Positions 44,994 through 53,168 of a DNA stretch of 64,000 bases are shown piece by piece (the stretch's first letter is position 1; each line of letters begins with the position of its first letter). Made by a program: the position numbers and the translations under genes. The stretch is from Thiocapsa sp. (GTDB lineage: Bacteria; Pseudomonadota; Gammaproteobacteria; Chromatiales; Chromatiaceae), in the NCBI RefSeq assembly GCF_018399035.1, contig NZ_CP073760.1:558001-622000 (forward strand). The letters are read 5' to 3'. A model generated the notes under the pieces. It saw only the letters and a program-made list of their open reading frames with translations. It made no database searches and was not told where the DNA came from.

Positions 44994-45584
44994 ATGAGTA
45001 TGGTGTCCTGCGGCAGCGGCCATTTCTACAACGACGAGGAGCACACGAGCTGTCCGTTCTGCGGTGTCGCCCTGGACCTGGGCGCGACGCGACCGCTGAC
45101 GGGCATCGGCGACGCGATTCGGCCGGTGGCCGAGCCCGGACACACGCGCGCTGTCGGAACGCCGCCGCGCGCTGCGCTGGATCGCGATCCGGGTGCGACG
45201 CGGCATGTCTGGGCCAAGCGGATGGGCGGGGTCGATCCCGTGGTCGGCTGGCTGGTGTGTGTGGATGGACCGGAGCGCGGCCGGGATTATCGGTTGCACA
45301 CCGAGCGCAACTTCATCGGTCGCGCCCCGACCATGGATGTCGCCATCACCGGGGACGCGACCGTGAGCCGCGAGAATCACGCGGTCGTCAGCTTCAACCC
45401 CAAGCGGCAGACCTTCCGTCTGGCGCCCGGAGACAGTCGCGGTCTGGTCTATCTGAACGACGAGGAGGTCACCCTCGCCGTCGAGTTGAACCCTTACGAT
45501 CGGATCGAGTTGGGCGAGACGACGCTCCTGTTCGTGCCCTTTTGCGGCGAATCCTTCAGTTGGCCGGTCGAGGCCAAGCCATGA
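44994..45584 (+). CDS. Zinc ribbon-FHA domain protein
   Basis: A 196-residue protein, ATG 44994 with a good RBS (AAGGAG). N-terminal metal site: CGSGHFYNDEEHTSCPFCG. The linker is Ala/Pro/Arg-rich. FHA domain ~95-190: NFIGRAPTMDVAITG, TVSRENHAVVSF and RLAPGDSRGLVYLND, with the Arg and Ser needed for phospho-Thr binding. It starts the second coupled block of the cluster after a 124-bp gap that could hold a promoter, and overlaps the next start (ATGA). Confidence 0.9.
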   Translation: MSMVSCGSGHFYNDEEHTSCPFCGVALDLGATRPLTGIGDAIRPVAEPGHTRAVGTPPRAALDRDPGATRHVWAKRMGGVDPVVGWLVCVDGPERGRDYRLHTERNFIGRAPTMDVAITGDATVSRENHAVVSFNPKRQTFRLAPGDSRGLVYLNDEEVTLAVELNPYDRIELGETTLLFVPFCGESFSWPVEAKP

Positions 45585-47302
45585 CCGGCGAGGGCCGGTA
45601 CGCCGGCGTTCGGTCGCTGCGCGCGCGGTTGCGTGCCGGCTTGATCGCGGGCCTGTTGCTGGCCTGGTCGACGGCGGCTCTGCCGGCGGATCCACCGGCC
45701 GCCGTGCCGACCAGTCTGCGTCTCGTCCAGGCGCTGGCCGAGGGGACCGATCTCACGGCCTATGTAACGGTGCGCGACGAGGCCGGCAATCCGGTCCCCG
45801 GCAGCGCGCTCGGACCGCTGCAATCCACGCTCGGCGCTCACCCGGCCGAGGTCGTGTCGGTCACCCCCTTCGCCGAGACCGGCGAGGGCGTGCTCTATGT
45901 CTTTCTGGTGGACATCTCGGCGTCGCTCGATGCAGCCCAATTCGGGCGCATCCGCGACGCGCTGCGCGATTGGGTCGCCGCGATGGGCGAGCATGACCAG
46001 GCCGCGATCCTGACCTTCGGCACCGACGTCCGCACGGTTGTTGCGCCGACGGCCGAGCGCGCCCGACTGACTGCGGCGCTGGACGCGCTGGAGGCAAGGG
46101 ACCCGCGCACCGCCTTTTACGAGGCATTGGCGCAGGGGCTTGCCCTCGGGCAACAACGCGGTGAGCGGCTGCCGACGCGCCGTGCACTGGTGATCCTGAG
46201 CGACGGAGTCGACGACGCGCCGGGCGGGATGACGATCGAGGAGGTCGAGGCGCGCTTGGCGGACAGCCCGGTGCCCATCTATGCCGTCGGGTTCAGCCGC
46301 GTGCGGGACGCGGCGCAACGGGAGCGGGGGCTCGCCGCCCTGGGGCGCTTCGCCCGTCGCTCCGGCGGGATGTTCGTCGACGCCAGCTCGGGAGACCCCG
46401 GCTCGGCCTATGCCGCGATGCGCGAGGCCATCCGGGCCGTGGAGCGCGTGCAACTGCGCTGCCCGACCTGTGTTGCCGACGGCAATCGCTATCGCTTGCA
46501 GATCGCGCTGACCGTCGAGGGTCTGACCCTGACCGACGGGACGGATGTCCGGCTGTATCCGGCGACGCCCTCGTCCCCCGAGGCGACCGCCGAGACTCCG
46601 ACGGGTCCACCGTCGGAACCGCCGGCTGTCGGCGCCGAGGTCGCGGCCGAGACGCCGTCATCGGATGCGTCGTCCACTCCGCCGGTGTTGCCCGAGGACG
46701 CGGGCCCATTGCAGGCGCTGTGGTCTCGCGTGCCTGGATGGTCCTGGTGGCTCGGTGCCGTGGCGATCGGATTGGCGCTCATCCTCGCCGGGCTGGTCCG
46801 GCGGCGCGCCCGGCGTGCCCGGCCATCGGACGCCAACGCCATCCCAGATACGCCCCCCTTCGATGCGTCCGAGCCGATCCCGCTTGTACCGGACCTGGAC
46901 CTGTATCCGGACCCGGGTCCGGAGCCTGTCGGCCCGCAGCCCACCGCCGAGAATGCCACGCGGGAAGCGCCCCGGCCCACGCTTGCCGAAGGGCCGACCG
47001 TGAGCCTGACCTTCATGGGCGGTCGACGGCGGGGTGAGACGGTCGAACTGGTGCTCGCGCCGGCGGCCCTGATCGGTCGCTCGGGCGCCTGCGCGCTGGC
47101 CTTGAGCGATGACGACGAGGTGTCGGCACAGCATGCGCGGCTGGTTGCGCAAGGACATCTGGTGATACTGGGGGATCTGGGCTCGACCAACGGGACCTTG
47201 CTCAACGGCGTCCCGCTGACCGCGCCGAGCCCCGTGCGTGATGGGGATGTCGTGCGGCTCGGACAGGCCGAGCTTCGGGTCAACGGAGTCGGCAGATGGT
47301 GA
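45581..47302 (+). CDS. VWA-TM-FHA protein
   Basis: A 573-residue protein. N-terminal signal/anchor LRAGLIAGLLLAWSTAALPA, then a periplasmic von Willebrand A domain with a MIDAS motif DISAS (Asp111, Ser113, Ser115), TFGTDV and ILSDGVDD. After a Thr/Pro/Ala linker comes a TM helix (WWLGAVAIGLALILAGLV, ~389-406), an acidic Pro-rich spacer, and a cytosolic FHA domain (LIGRSGACALALSD, SAQHARLV, LGSTNGTLLNG). VWA domains mediate metal-dependent protein contacts. VWA plus PP2C plus zinc-ribbon kinase recalls the TerY-P triad. Confidence 0.93.
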   Translation: MTGEGRYAGVRSLRARLRAGLIAGLLLAWSTAALPADPPAAVPTSLRLVQALAEGTDLTAYVTVRDEAGNPVPGSALGPLQSTLGAHPAEVVSVTPFAETGEGVLYVFLVDISASLDAAQFGRIRDALRDWVAAMGEHDQAAILTFGTDVRTVVAPTAERARLTAALDALEARDPRTAFYEALAQGLALGQQRGERLPTRRALVILSDGVDDAPGGMTIEEVEARLADSPVPIYAVGFSRVRDAAQRERGLAALGRFARRSGGMFVDASSGDPGSAYAAMREAIRAVERVQLRCPTCVADGNRYRLQIALTVEGLTLTDGTDVRLYPATPSSPEATAETPTGPPSEPPAVGAEVAAETPSSDASSTPPVLPEDAGPLQALWSRVPGWSWWLGAVAIGLALILAGLVRRRARRARPSDANAIPDTPPFDASEPIPLVPDLDLYPDPGPEPVGPQPTAENATREAPRPTLAEGPTVSLTFMGGRRRGETVELVLAPAALIGRSGACALALSDDDEVSAQHARLVAQGHLVILGDLGSTNGTLLNGVPLTAPSPVRDGDVVRLGQAELRVNGVGRW

Positions 47303-48519
47303 GTGAGTCCTTACCCCCGACTCGGCGGCAGGCCCGGGATGACCCTGCCGATCGCGCTGCGGCGACACCGGCCGCCGAACCCAGCCCCATCGTGCCGGTC
47401 TTGCGACCCGGGAACGCCCAGTGGATCGGGACCCGTCCGGAACAGCAAGACGCCTTTGCCTTCGAGGGTTGCGATGCCCGGGGCGTGACGGCATCGAGCA
47501 CCGTGCTGGTCGTGTTGGCCGACGGCATGGGCGGGTTGCAGGCCGGGCGCGAGGCCAGTCGGCTCGCCGTGACGACCTTCCGATCGAGCTTCGCGGCCCG
47601 GCCGCCCGAACGGCCGGTTGCCGAGGCACTGGACACGGCCCTCCAGGCGGCAAACCGCGCTGTGCACGCGCTCGCGCGGACCACCGCGGGCGAGGGCGAG
47701 GTGGGCACGACCCTGGTCGCGGCGGCCGTGTGCGAGGCCCGTCTGTTCTGGGTTGGCGTCGGCGATAGTCGGCTCTATCTCTACCGAGGCGCGGATCGGT
47801 CGCTCACCCCCTGCACCGAGGACCATAACCTGGCCCGCGAGCTTCAGGCCCAGGTCGACGTCGGAGCGCTGGACCCCGCTGCCGTGGCCGAGCATCCCGA
47901 TCGCAATGCACTCACCAGTTTCCTGGGTCTCGCGGAGGTCCCGCTGGTGGATCGCAATCGCCGTCCACTGACCCTGCATACGGGCGACCGGCTGTTGCTG
48001 TGCAGCGATGGGGTCGACGGGGTGTTGGATCGCGCCGCGCTTGCCGCCCCGCTGGCGGGCGACCCACAAGCCGCCGCCGATGCCTTGATCGCCGCGCTGC
48101 GGGCATCCGGGCAGGCGCATCAAGATAATGCCACCGTCGCGGTTCTGGCCTGCGAGTTGGCAACCGCGCTCGAGGTCGCGTCGGTCCCGCTGCGCCGCAG
48201 CCGACGTCCTCGCGTGATCGCAGTATCGCTTATGCTCGGTCTGGTTCTGGTGCTGGGGGCCGGCGCGGCCGCTTGGTTTGGTTTGGACTGGTGGCAAGCA
48301 CGATCGGATGCGCGTCAGACTGCCTCGACCAGTCCGATTGCGCCGCAGCCGGACGAGGTCGGGAGTGTGGAGGCGGGCGCGCCTGAGGAATCGGGCGCGG
48401 TGCCACCTGAACCCATGCCGAGCGATCCGAGCGGGGTCGTTCCGCCGCCCGTCGAGCCGGGTCGAGACGCCCCGGCTGCTTCGGACGCGCCGGTCGCCAC
48501 GCTCCCGGAGTCCGAATGA
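47296..48519 (+). CDS. PP2C phosphatase with C-terminal TM helix and periplasmic tail
   Basis: A 407-residue protein. PP2C motifs: RPEQQDAF, VVLADGMGGLQAGRE, VGVGDSRLYLYRG, LLLCSDGVDG and HQDNATVAV. After the phosphatase a TM helix (VIAVSLMLGLVLVLGAGAAA) leads to a ~75-residue Pro/Glu/Asp-rich periplasmic tail. This is a membrane-tethered antagonist of the kinases. It overlaps the VWA-FHA gene by 7 bp and the next FHA gene by 4 bp. Confidence 0.94.
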   Translation: MVSESLPPTRRQARDDPADRAAATPAAEPSPIVPVLRPGNAQWIGTRPEQQDAFAFEGCDARGVTASSTVLVVLADGMGGLQAGREASRLAVTTFRSSFAARPPERPVAEALDTALQAANRAVHALARTTAGEGEVGTTLVAAAVCEARLFWVGVGDSRLYLYRGADRSLTPCTEDHNLARELQAQVDVGALDPAAVAEHPDRNALTSFLGLAEVPLVDRNRRPLTLHTGDRLLLCSDGVDGVLDRAALAAPLAGDPQAAADALIAALRASGQAHQDNATVAVLACELATALEVASVPLRRSRRPRVIAVSLMLGLVLVLGAGAAAWFGLDWWQARSDARQTASTSPIAPQPDEVGSVEAGAPEESGAVPPEPMPSDPSGVVPPPVEPGRDAPAASDAPVATLPESE

Positions 48520-48929
48520 GCACGCCCCGACACACCTTCTCGATCGGCCGGGAACGGACCTGCGACCTCCCGCTGGCCGATGATTCGGTGAGTGCGCGAC
48601 ATGCGGAACTCACCTTCCTGGAGGGCGGCAAGCTCCTCTTGACCGACTGCAAGAGCACCAACGGCACCTTCCTGGTCGGGTCCGACGAACAGCCTCGGCG
48701 GATCCGCCAAAGCCTGGTTTCCCCCCTGGATCGGGTGCGTTTCGGAGCGGTAACGCTGGATGTCCGTGCCCTCGTCGAGGCGTTGCGCCTGAAATCGGCG
48801 GTCCCGACCTCGCCCCCGGACCAGCAGCCGGGGGACGGCGCGCCCCTGGCGCAGGGGCGCCGCCTGATCCGCTGCGTCTGCGGTTGCGTGAAGTCCGCCG
48901 GCGCCCCCTGTCCGGAGTGCGGCCAGTGA
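48516..48929 (+). CDS. FHA-zinc ribbon protein
   Basis: A 137-residue protein. The FHA domain fills most of it (HTFSIGRERTCDLPLADD, SVSARHAELTF, CKSTNGTFLVG). The C-terminus is a zinc ribbon, RCVCGCVKSAGAPCPECGQ. It is the mirror image of the 44994 protein (ribbon then FHA). Cytosolic. Coupled to both neighbours by overlapping start/stop codons. Confidence 0.93.
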   Translation: MSTPRHTFSIGRERTCDLPLADDSVSARHAELTFLEGGKLLLTDCKSTNGTFLVGSDEQPRRIRQSLVSPLDRVRFGAVTLDVRALVEALRLKSAVPTSPPDQQPGDGAPLAQGRRLIRCVCGCVKSAGAPCPECGQ

Positions 48930-49723
48930 CGCGGCTCTCTGCGGTCCTGTGGGAACGGCCCCGGCGAACGGCCATCCTGGCGCTCGCGATCGCGGCTGGG
49001 ATGCTCTTCATCGGCATTCTCACACTCGCCTTGCCCGCCGGCAGCCCGGCCGCGATGCTGCTGCTCGATCATCATGCCAACCCGCCGCCCGGCTATCCCT
49101 TTGTCTATCCCTTCACGGTTCAGAACCTCACGCATCTGATCCTGTTCATCGGATTGGGCGAGGTCTTCTGCCGCTGGCGCAGCGCGGTCCACGAGCACGC
49201 GATGCTCGACGAGGGCCTGTTGCCGCAAGCCTACGAGGTGGTGCTGCAATCCCACGATCTACCGGCCATCCGCGCGCGGGTGGCCGATCGGCACGACGGC
49301 GAGCAGGGCTTCCTGCCCGGCCTGGTCGATCTGTGCATCCTGCAGTTTCAGGCCAGCCGCTCGGTCGATCAGACCGTCAGCGTCCTCAACAGCAGCCTGG
49401 AGCTCATGGCCCACCGCGTGGACCTGCGCTACAGCCTGCTGCGCTACCTGGTCTGGCTGATCCCAACCGTTGGATTCATCGGGACCGTGATCGGCATCGC
49501 GCTCGCCTTGGCGATGATCGACCCGACCGCCGAGGCCCAACCGCTCGGGGAGATCGCCCGCGCCTTGGGGGTGAGCTTCTACACGACTCTGGTCGCCCTG
49601 GCCGAAAGCGCGATCCTGGTCCTGCTGCTGCATCTGGTGCAGGCCCGTGAAGAGCTGGCCGTCAATCAGGCGGGACACTACACCTTGGTGCATCTGATCA
49701 ATCGGTTGTATGCCGGACGCTAG
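48926..49723 (+). CDS. MotA/TolQ/ExbB-family proton-channel protein
   Basis: A 265-residue protein with GTG start at 48926 overlapping the FHA stop (GTGA). First helix RTAILALAIAAGMLFIGILT, then a periplasmic loop, a second helix (NLTHLILFIGLGEVF), a cytosolic domain, and the conserved helix pair LVWLIPTVGFIGTVIGIALA and SFYTTLVALAESAILVLLLH, diagnostic of MotA/ExbB/TolQ. Such proteins form pentamers around a MotB/ExbD-type dimer to use the proton gradient; the likely partner is the 44096 protein. Zorya defence systems use an analogous ZorA/ZorB pair, but no ZorC/ZorD/ZorE is here. Confidence 0.93.
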   Translation: MTRLSAVLWERPRRTAILALAIAAGMLFIGILTLALPAGSPAAMLLLDHHANPPPGYPFVYPFTVQNLTHLILFIGLGEVFCRWRSAVHEHAMLDEGLLPQAYEVVLQSHDLPAIRARVADRHDGEQGFLPGLVDLCILQFQASRSVDQTVSVLNSSLELMAHRVDLRYSLLRYLVWLIPTVGFIGTVIGIALALAMIDPTAEAQPLGEIARALGVSFYTTLVALAESAILVLLLHLVQAREELAVNQAGHYTLVHLINRLYAGR

Positions 49724-50382
49724 CAAACGTCTCCAGGCCCGCGAGGAAACGTCCAGCGATGGCGGACACGGCGGCCTCCTGTTCTTGCGACATCTTTCTT
49801 GACACCGACGACAACCCTGACCGGCTGCAGCCCGCGCTCGATGCCGGAACCGCTCCGGCGATAGGGTCGTCACACCCACGGTCGCACGATCACCCTGTCA
49901 AAACCTGACCACTCGCGGCATCAGTGATGACCAAGACACAAAATTCGCCGCCAGCGCGTGTTGCGTCTGCCAGGAAGGCATGCGGACCAATGGGCACCAA
50001 GCGGCAGCAGAAAGCGGACATCAAGCATTTCCCGCCGAGTTTCAAAATCGCCGCCGCGTCCGCGTTGATCAGGTAAGGCCAGGACAAGGCCCCGCCACGG
50101 AAGGCGCCCAAGGACGGGCAACCGCATGCAAAACGTGCAGCGATTGAAAATGCCCGAATGCGCCGCGTTGTTTGATCAGAGGGATGCCGCAGCCCCGCGA
50201 CGACCGGCCTCCAAGCAAGGCCGGAATCCGCCCGCCGCCGAAGGCCCAGCCAGGATGACTGTTCGAATGGATGTTTAAAAGGACCTGTTGGCCTGCGTTG
50301 TCTTCATTGTCGGCACATCGACTGACAGCGCGCTAGGAACTCATTTTCATTTTTCATCAATCTGCCGAACGAGGAAGACACC
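49724..50382. other. Region upstream of NYN gene copy 1, identical to 58695-59321
   Basis: From 49756 on it is identical to the region before the second NYN gene. A short plus-strand frame from 49927 (MTKTQNSPPARVASARKACG...; 49 codons) is followed in phase, after one stop, by another 32 codons rich in Lys/Arg/Pro; whether this is a decayed small gene is unclear. The bases around 50340-50382 contain AT-rich sequence and GAGGAAGAC before the NYN start. No recognised gene. Confidence 0.4.
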
Positions 50383-51198
50383 ATGATCCGCAAAATCTTC
50401 GCCATCGATCTGACCCCTTGCGACATCGTTGCGCGTGAGCGGGGCGCGCATTTCTTTCCGGTACAGGCCGTGCGCGAGCTGATCGCGGGGGACGATGTCG
50501 ACGTGCTCGAAACCCTGGTCACGCTGGTGGAGCGTGTCGCCGAGGACAATCCGGAAGCCATCGCCAGCAACCAGATGAACTTCACCCGCAAGCAGCACGC
50601 GCTCGAGGAAGCCGGCGCGCGGGTGATCCGGGCGCCGGCCAAGCGCATGCCCGACGGCGGCTTCAAGCAGTCCGACGATCAGCGCCTGATCATCGCCACG
50701 CTGTCGCTGGCCCTGCGGTTGCGCCCGGAGTTCGTGGTGCTGGCCGCCGCCGACGGCGACTTCGCACCCATGGTCTGGGAGCTGCGCAACGAGGGCATCC
50801 GCACCGAGGTGCTGGCCCGCCCGCAGATGCTCGCCAGCGATCTGCGCCGGGCGGCCTATTCGGTGATCGACATCGACGACGTACTCAACACGGTTGGAGG
50901 AGCACAGTAATGGGACTCAAGCGCGACGAACTGGGCTTCATGCGTTCCAACGGTTTTGGCCGGATTCGCCGGGATGAGCTCGAGCAGCTGCTCGACATCA
51001 ACTCATCGGAGTCGGTCTACCGTTCCGGTGTCGACAACGGGGTGCGCACCGGCCAGGTGGTGGTGGACGTCGAGGTCGCGGTGAAGCCCGGCGACACCTT
51101 CTCCGCCGGCCCACGCGTGGTCAAGGGAGCCGGTCACGGCTTCACCGGCGGCGGACGCGTGATCAAGGGCGCGGGCTGCGCAGCGCAATCGGCGGCAC
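49756..51198 (+). repeat. 1443-bp direct repeat, upstream copy (partner 58695-60137)
   Basis: The sequence from GCGATGGCGG at 49756 to GGCGGCAC at 51198 recurs at 58695-60137, offset 8939 throughout; both encoded NYN proteins are identical. It covers ~630 bp of leader, the NYN gene and the first 96 codons of the E2-like gene. The left flank of each copy differs. Confidence 0.92.
50383..50910 (+). CDS. NYN-domain (PIN-like) nuclease family protein, copy 1
   Basis: A 175-residue protein identical to that at 59322. NYN/PIN acidic positions are visible: FAIDLTPCD near the N-terminus, QSDDQRLIIATLSLAL, and VLAAADGDFAPMVWEL, followed by RRAAYSVIDIDDVL. NYN proteins are metal-dependent RNases or RNA-binding proteins. 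Its stop overlaps the next start (TAATG). In copy 2 it heads a ubiquitin-like conjugation operon; in this copy the downstream genes are damaged. Confidence 0.85.
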   Translation: MIRKIFAIDLTPCDIVARERGAHFFPVQAVRELIAGDDVDVLETLVTLVERVAEDNPEAIASNQMNFTRKQHALEEAGARVIRAPAKRMPDGGFKQSDDQRLIIATLSLALRLRPEFVVLAAADGDFAPMVWELRNEGIRTEVLARPQMLASDLRRAAYSVIDIDDVLNTVGGAQ

Positions 51199-51278
51199 CG
51201 GTAATGCGACCGACAAACAGCGTACAGGCAAACGTGGAATCCAGAAAAACGCATCAAAGCACCCAAAAGGAATACGAA
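50910..51278 (+). pseudogene. E2-like gene copy 1, truncated after 96 codons
   Basis: It starts MGLKRDELGFMRSNGFGRIR exactly as the gene at 59849, but at 51198 the homology ends and the frame continues through unrelated sequence into the next protein. The E2 catalytic half is absent. The frame is open to 51821, so a chimeric 303-residue protein could be made. Confidence 0.75.
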
Positions 51279-51821
51279 ATGACTCATTCAACGAAGGATA
51301 TCGCTCGTGAAACGGCAGCCAGCATCAAGACGCTGAATCGCTTGATTCGCGAGCTGCAAACGGAGTACGAGACGGCACCGAACTTCAGCTTCTCCAAGCG
51401 CATGAAGGTGCAGGTCGCCGAGGAGATCGTGCGGCTCGAGCAGCGCAAGGCCAACTACGTCCGGAAGCTGAACACGCTGAACGGTGAGCAGCGTCAGCGG
51501 CAAGCGACCCGACCCGATCCGAAGCCCGCGCGCGAGCGGCTCTCAAGCGGCAACAACTCTTCCGGCTGGGACAAGGTGCGGATGCAGGCTCGTATCGACG
51601 ACCTCTATCGGCAGATCGGCGCCCTCGGAGACCGCATCGGGACCATGGGCTACACGCCGCAGCGCAAGAGCGTGATTCAGCAGCACAAGGAGCTGATTCG
51701 CCAGCGCCGGCAGCTCATCTGGCAGGTCAACCAGGGTTCGCAGTCGTCGGCCATGGGCCTCGTGGGGAGCCATGAGTCCCCCGCTCGACATTCGTTCAAA
51801 GGCGTTTCGGTACGGGGCTGA
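51279..51821 (+). CDS. Hypothetical coiled-coil protein (180 aa) inserted in the truncated operon
   Basis: In-frame ATG at 51279, preceded by AAAAGGAA, a plausible RBS, starts MTHSTKDIARETAASIKTLN. The protein is mostly helical and charged: LIRELQTEYETAPNFSFSKR, EEIVRLEQRKANYVRKLN, then a second helical part (ARIDDLYRQIGALGDRIG, VIQQHKELIRQRRQLIW). No family recognised. It occupies the position from which the E2 catalytic part, JAB and half of E1 were lost. Confidence 0.55.
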   Translation: MTHSTKDIARETAASIKTLNRLIRELQTEYETAPNFSFSKRMKVQVAEEIVRLEQRKANYVRKLNTLNGEQRQRQATRPDPKPARERLSSGNNSSGWDKVRMQARIDDLYRQIGALGDRIGTMGYTPQRKSVIQQHKELIRQRRQLIWQVNQGSQSSAMGLVGSHESPARHSFKGVSVRG

Positions 51822-51841
51822 ATGAGTGATTGAACTCTGCG

Positions 51842-52523
51842 CGACGTCGGCCGACCGAAGGTGGGTAAACGGCTGATCCGGGAAATCGCCTCGGCGCTCG
51901 GCCGTCGTGGGGAAGTGGTTGCGTTCCCACGCGACGTCTACCCGTCCGGCGCGGCCCAACACGGGCTGCAGCGATGCGATCTGATCCTGGCGCTGATCGA
52001 CAACGAACTCAGCCGCACCATGGCGTTGCAGCTGGCGTTGCAGCTGGCGTTGGATGCGGGACGCGACTACCTCCAGGCCGGCACCGACATTACGCTGGCC
52101 GATGATGGGGCGATCGCGGGCCTGCGTGCCGAGGTCACCGGCGCCGAGACCGGGCGCTACTGCCCGATCTGCAGCGGTCGGCTCTCGCCGGCCCAGGCGG
52201 CGGTAGAGGCGCGCGTCTACGCCGGTGGAGACATCGCCGCGCATGCCCGCGCAGCTGGCTATTTGCCGGATGTAGCAGCGCCGGCGGTGATGGGGCTCAA
52301 CGCGGTTGCAGCCGGCATGCTCGTCACCGAGATCCAGCGCCGGGCCGCCGGCATCGGCGTGCGCGACCTGCTGCAACTCGATATGCAGACGGGCAAGTTC
52401 CGCGCCGTCGAGCGTGTGGCGACCGGGCAGGCCTGCGACGTCTGCGGTGCGGAACCCTCGGCGATGCGGGCCGAGCCCGCACCTGCTACTGCGTCCACTG
52501 GCACCCCGGTGCCCAAGCAGTGA
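51842..52523 (+). pseudogene. E1 (ThiF-like) C-terminal half, copy 1
   Basis: Homologous to the second half of the JAB-E1 fusion at 60526: KRLIREIASALGRRGEVVAF, CDLILALIDNELSRTMALQL and RYCPICSGRLSPAQAAVEAR, with zinc cysteines CPIC and CDVC. The JAB domain and the nucleotide-binding GxGxxG are missing. A 12-bp tandem duplication (CTGGCGTTGCAG twice near 52025) adds four residues relative to copy 2. No proper start; a remnant. Confidence 0.85.
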
Positions 52524-52590
52524 GCAGCAGGCGGTGCGGGTGGCAGGGAATAGCACCAGTCCGCAGCCGATGCTCAAGGAGAAATCGACC

Positions 52591-52806
52591 ATGAACCAGC
52601 GTAAGAGTCGGCGCGAAAAAAACCGCACTCGCGCGATCGCAACGCATTGCTACGCGACGTGCGGTTTCGGGGCGGCAACGGGGCGCATAAGGATCGGCGC
52701 AGGGAACGACGCCAGGGGCGGAAAAGCAGCGAGGGTGGTGGCAGGACGACCGGCCGTGATAATGCCCGATACGCCTTGCTCCGCACACTCTCGCCGCCAC
52801 TGCTAA
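52591..52806 (+). pseudogene. Small basic protein gene copy 1, frameshifted
   Basis: After AAGGAG, an ATG at 52591 starts MNQRKSRREKNRTRAIATHC. The second copy (61993) reads MNRRKQSQKPTPRSRGHNAL. Here the continuation matching copy 2 (LLRDVRFRGGNGAHKDRRRE) is in another frame, so it is frameshifted. Function unknown. Confidence 0.5.
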
Positions 52807-52988
52807 AGCTGACTGCTGTAGAGCTTCTCGCGTCGCAGCCGCTCTCCGAGCTCGCCACGCGCGCAGGCGTCGGCTTCGTCCAGGATCCTCAACTTCTCCG
52901 CAGGACTGAAAGGCCGGTGGGTCCGCTTCTCCAACTCGGGCGGCGGTGTCACCTGACTGTTCGGGACATCGCCGGGTGATTTGGGCAT
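52803..52988 (-). pseudogene. IS3-type transposase OrfA fragment
   Basis: The minus frame from ATG 52988 reads MPKSPGDVPNSQVTPPPELE, KRTHRPFSPAEKLRILDEAD, ACARGELGERLRREKLYSSQ, then stops. RxFSPAEKLRILxEAD...GELGxLLRREGLYSSxL is the N-terminal helix-turn-helix of IS3-group OrfA. The protein stops before the usual STWR, at the border with the E1-derived sequence, so it is truncated by rearrangement. Confidence 0.75.
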
Positions 52989-53168
52989 CGCTCTGACTCC
53001 TACTTTCGGAACCCTGAAATCTACAGTAACTTCAAACAGAGACTGTATGGAGGCAGGTTGACACACAGGGAGGGCTCGGGCAATCCGTTTTCATATGCAT
53101 GGCAGTTGGTGATTCTGGATAATTAACCCTGCGGCAAACGAATTATTCATCAAAGGACGAAACAGATC

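Noticed and set aside
31000..49723. DGR reverse transcriptase or template repeat close to the variable kinases
   Set aside because: I looked for reverse transcriptase motifs (such as YxDD) and for an adenine-rich copy of the variable segment in the window and found neither; the cassette must be elsewhere, or the variation has another cause.
44096..49723. A classical Zorya system
   Set aside because: The MotA-like and MotB-like proteins recall ZorA/ZorB, but there is no ZorC, no ZorD helicase and no ZorE nuclease, and the MotB-like protein lacks an OmpA domain.
50910..51821. A single genuine 303-residue protein
   Set aside because: The first 96 codons belong to the E2-like gene and are identical to copy 2; after 51198 the sequence is unrelated and has its own ATG with a ribosome site at 51279.
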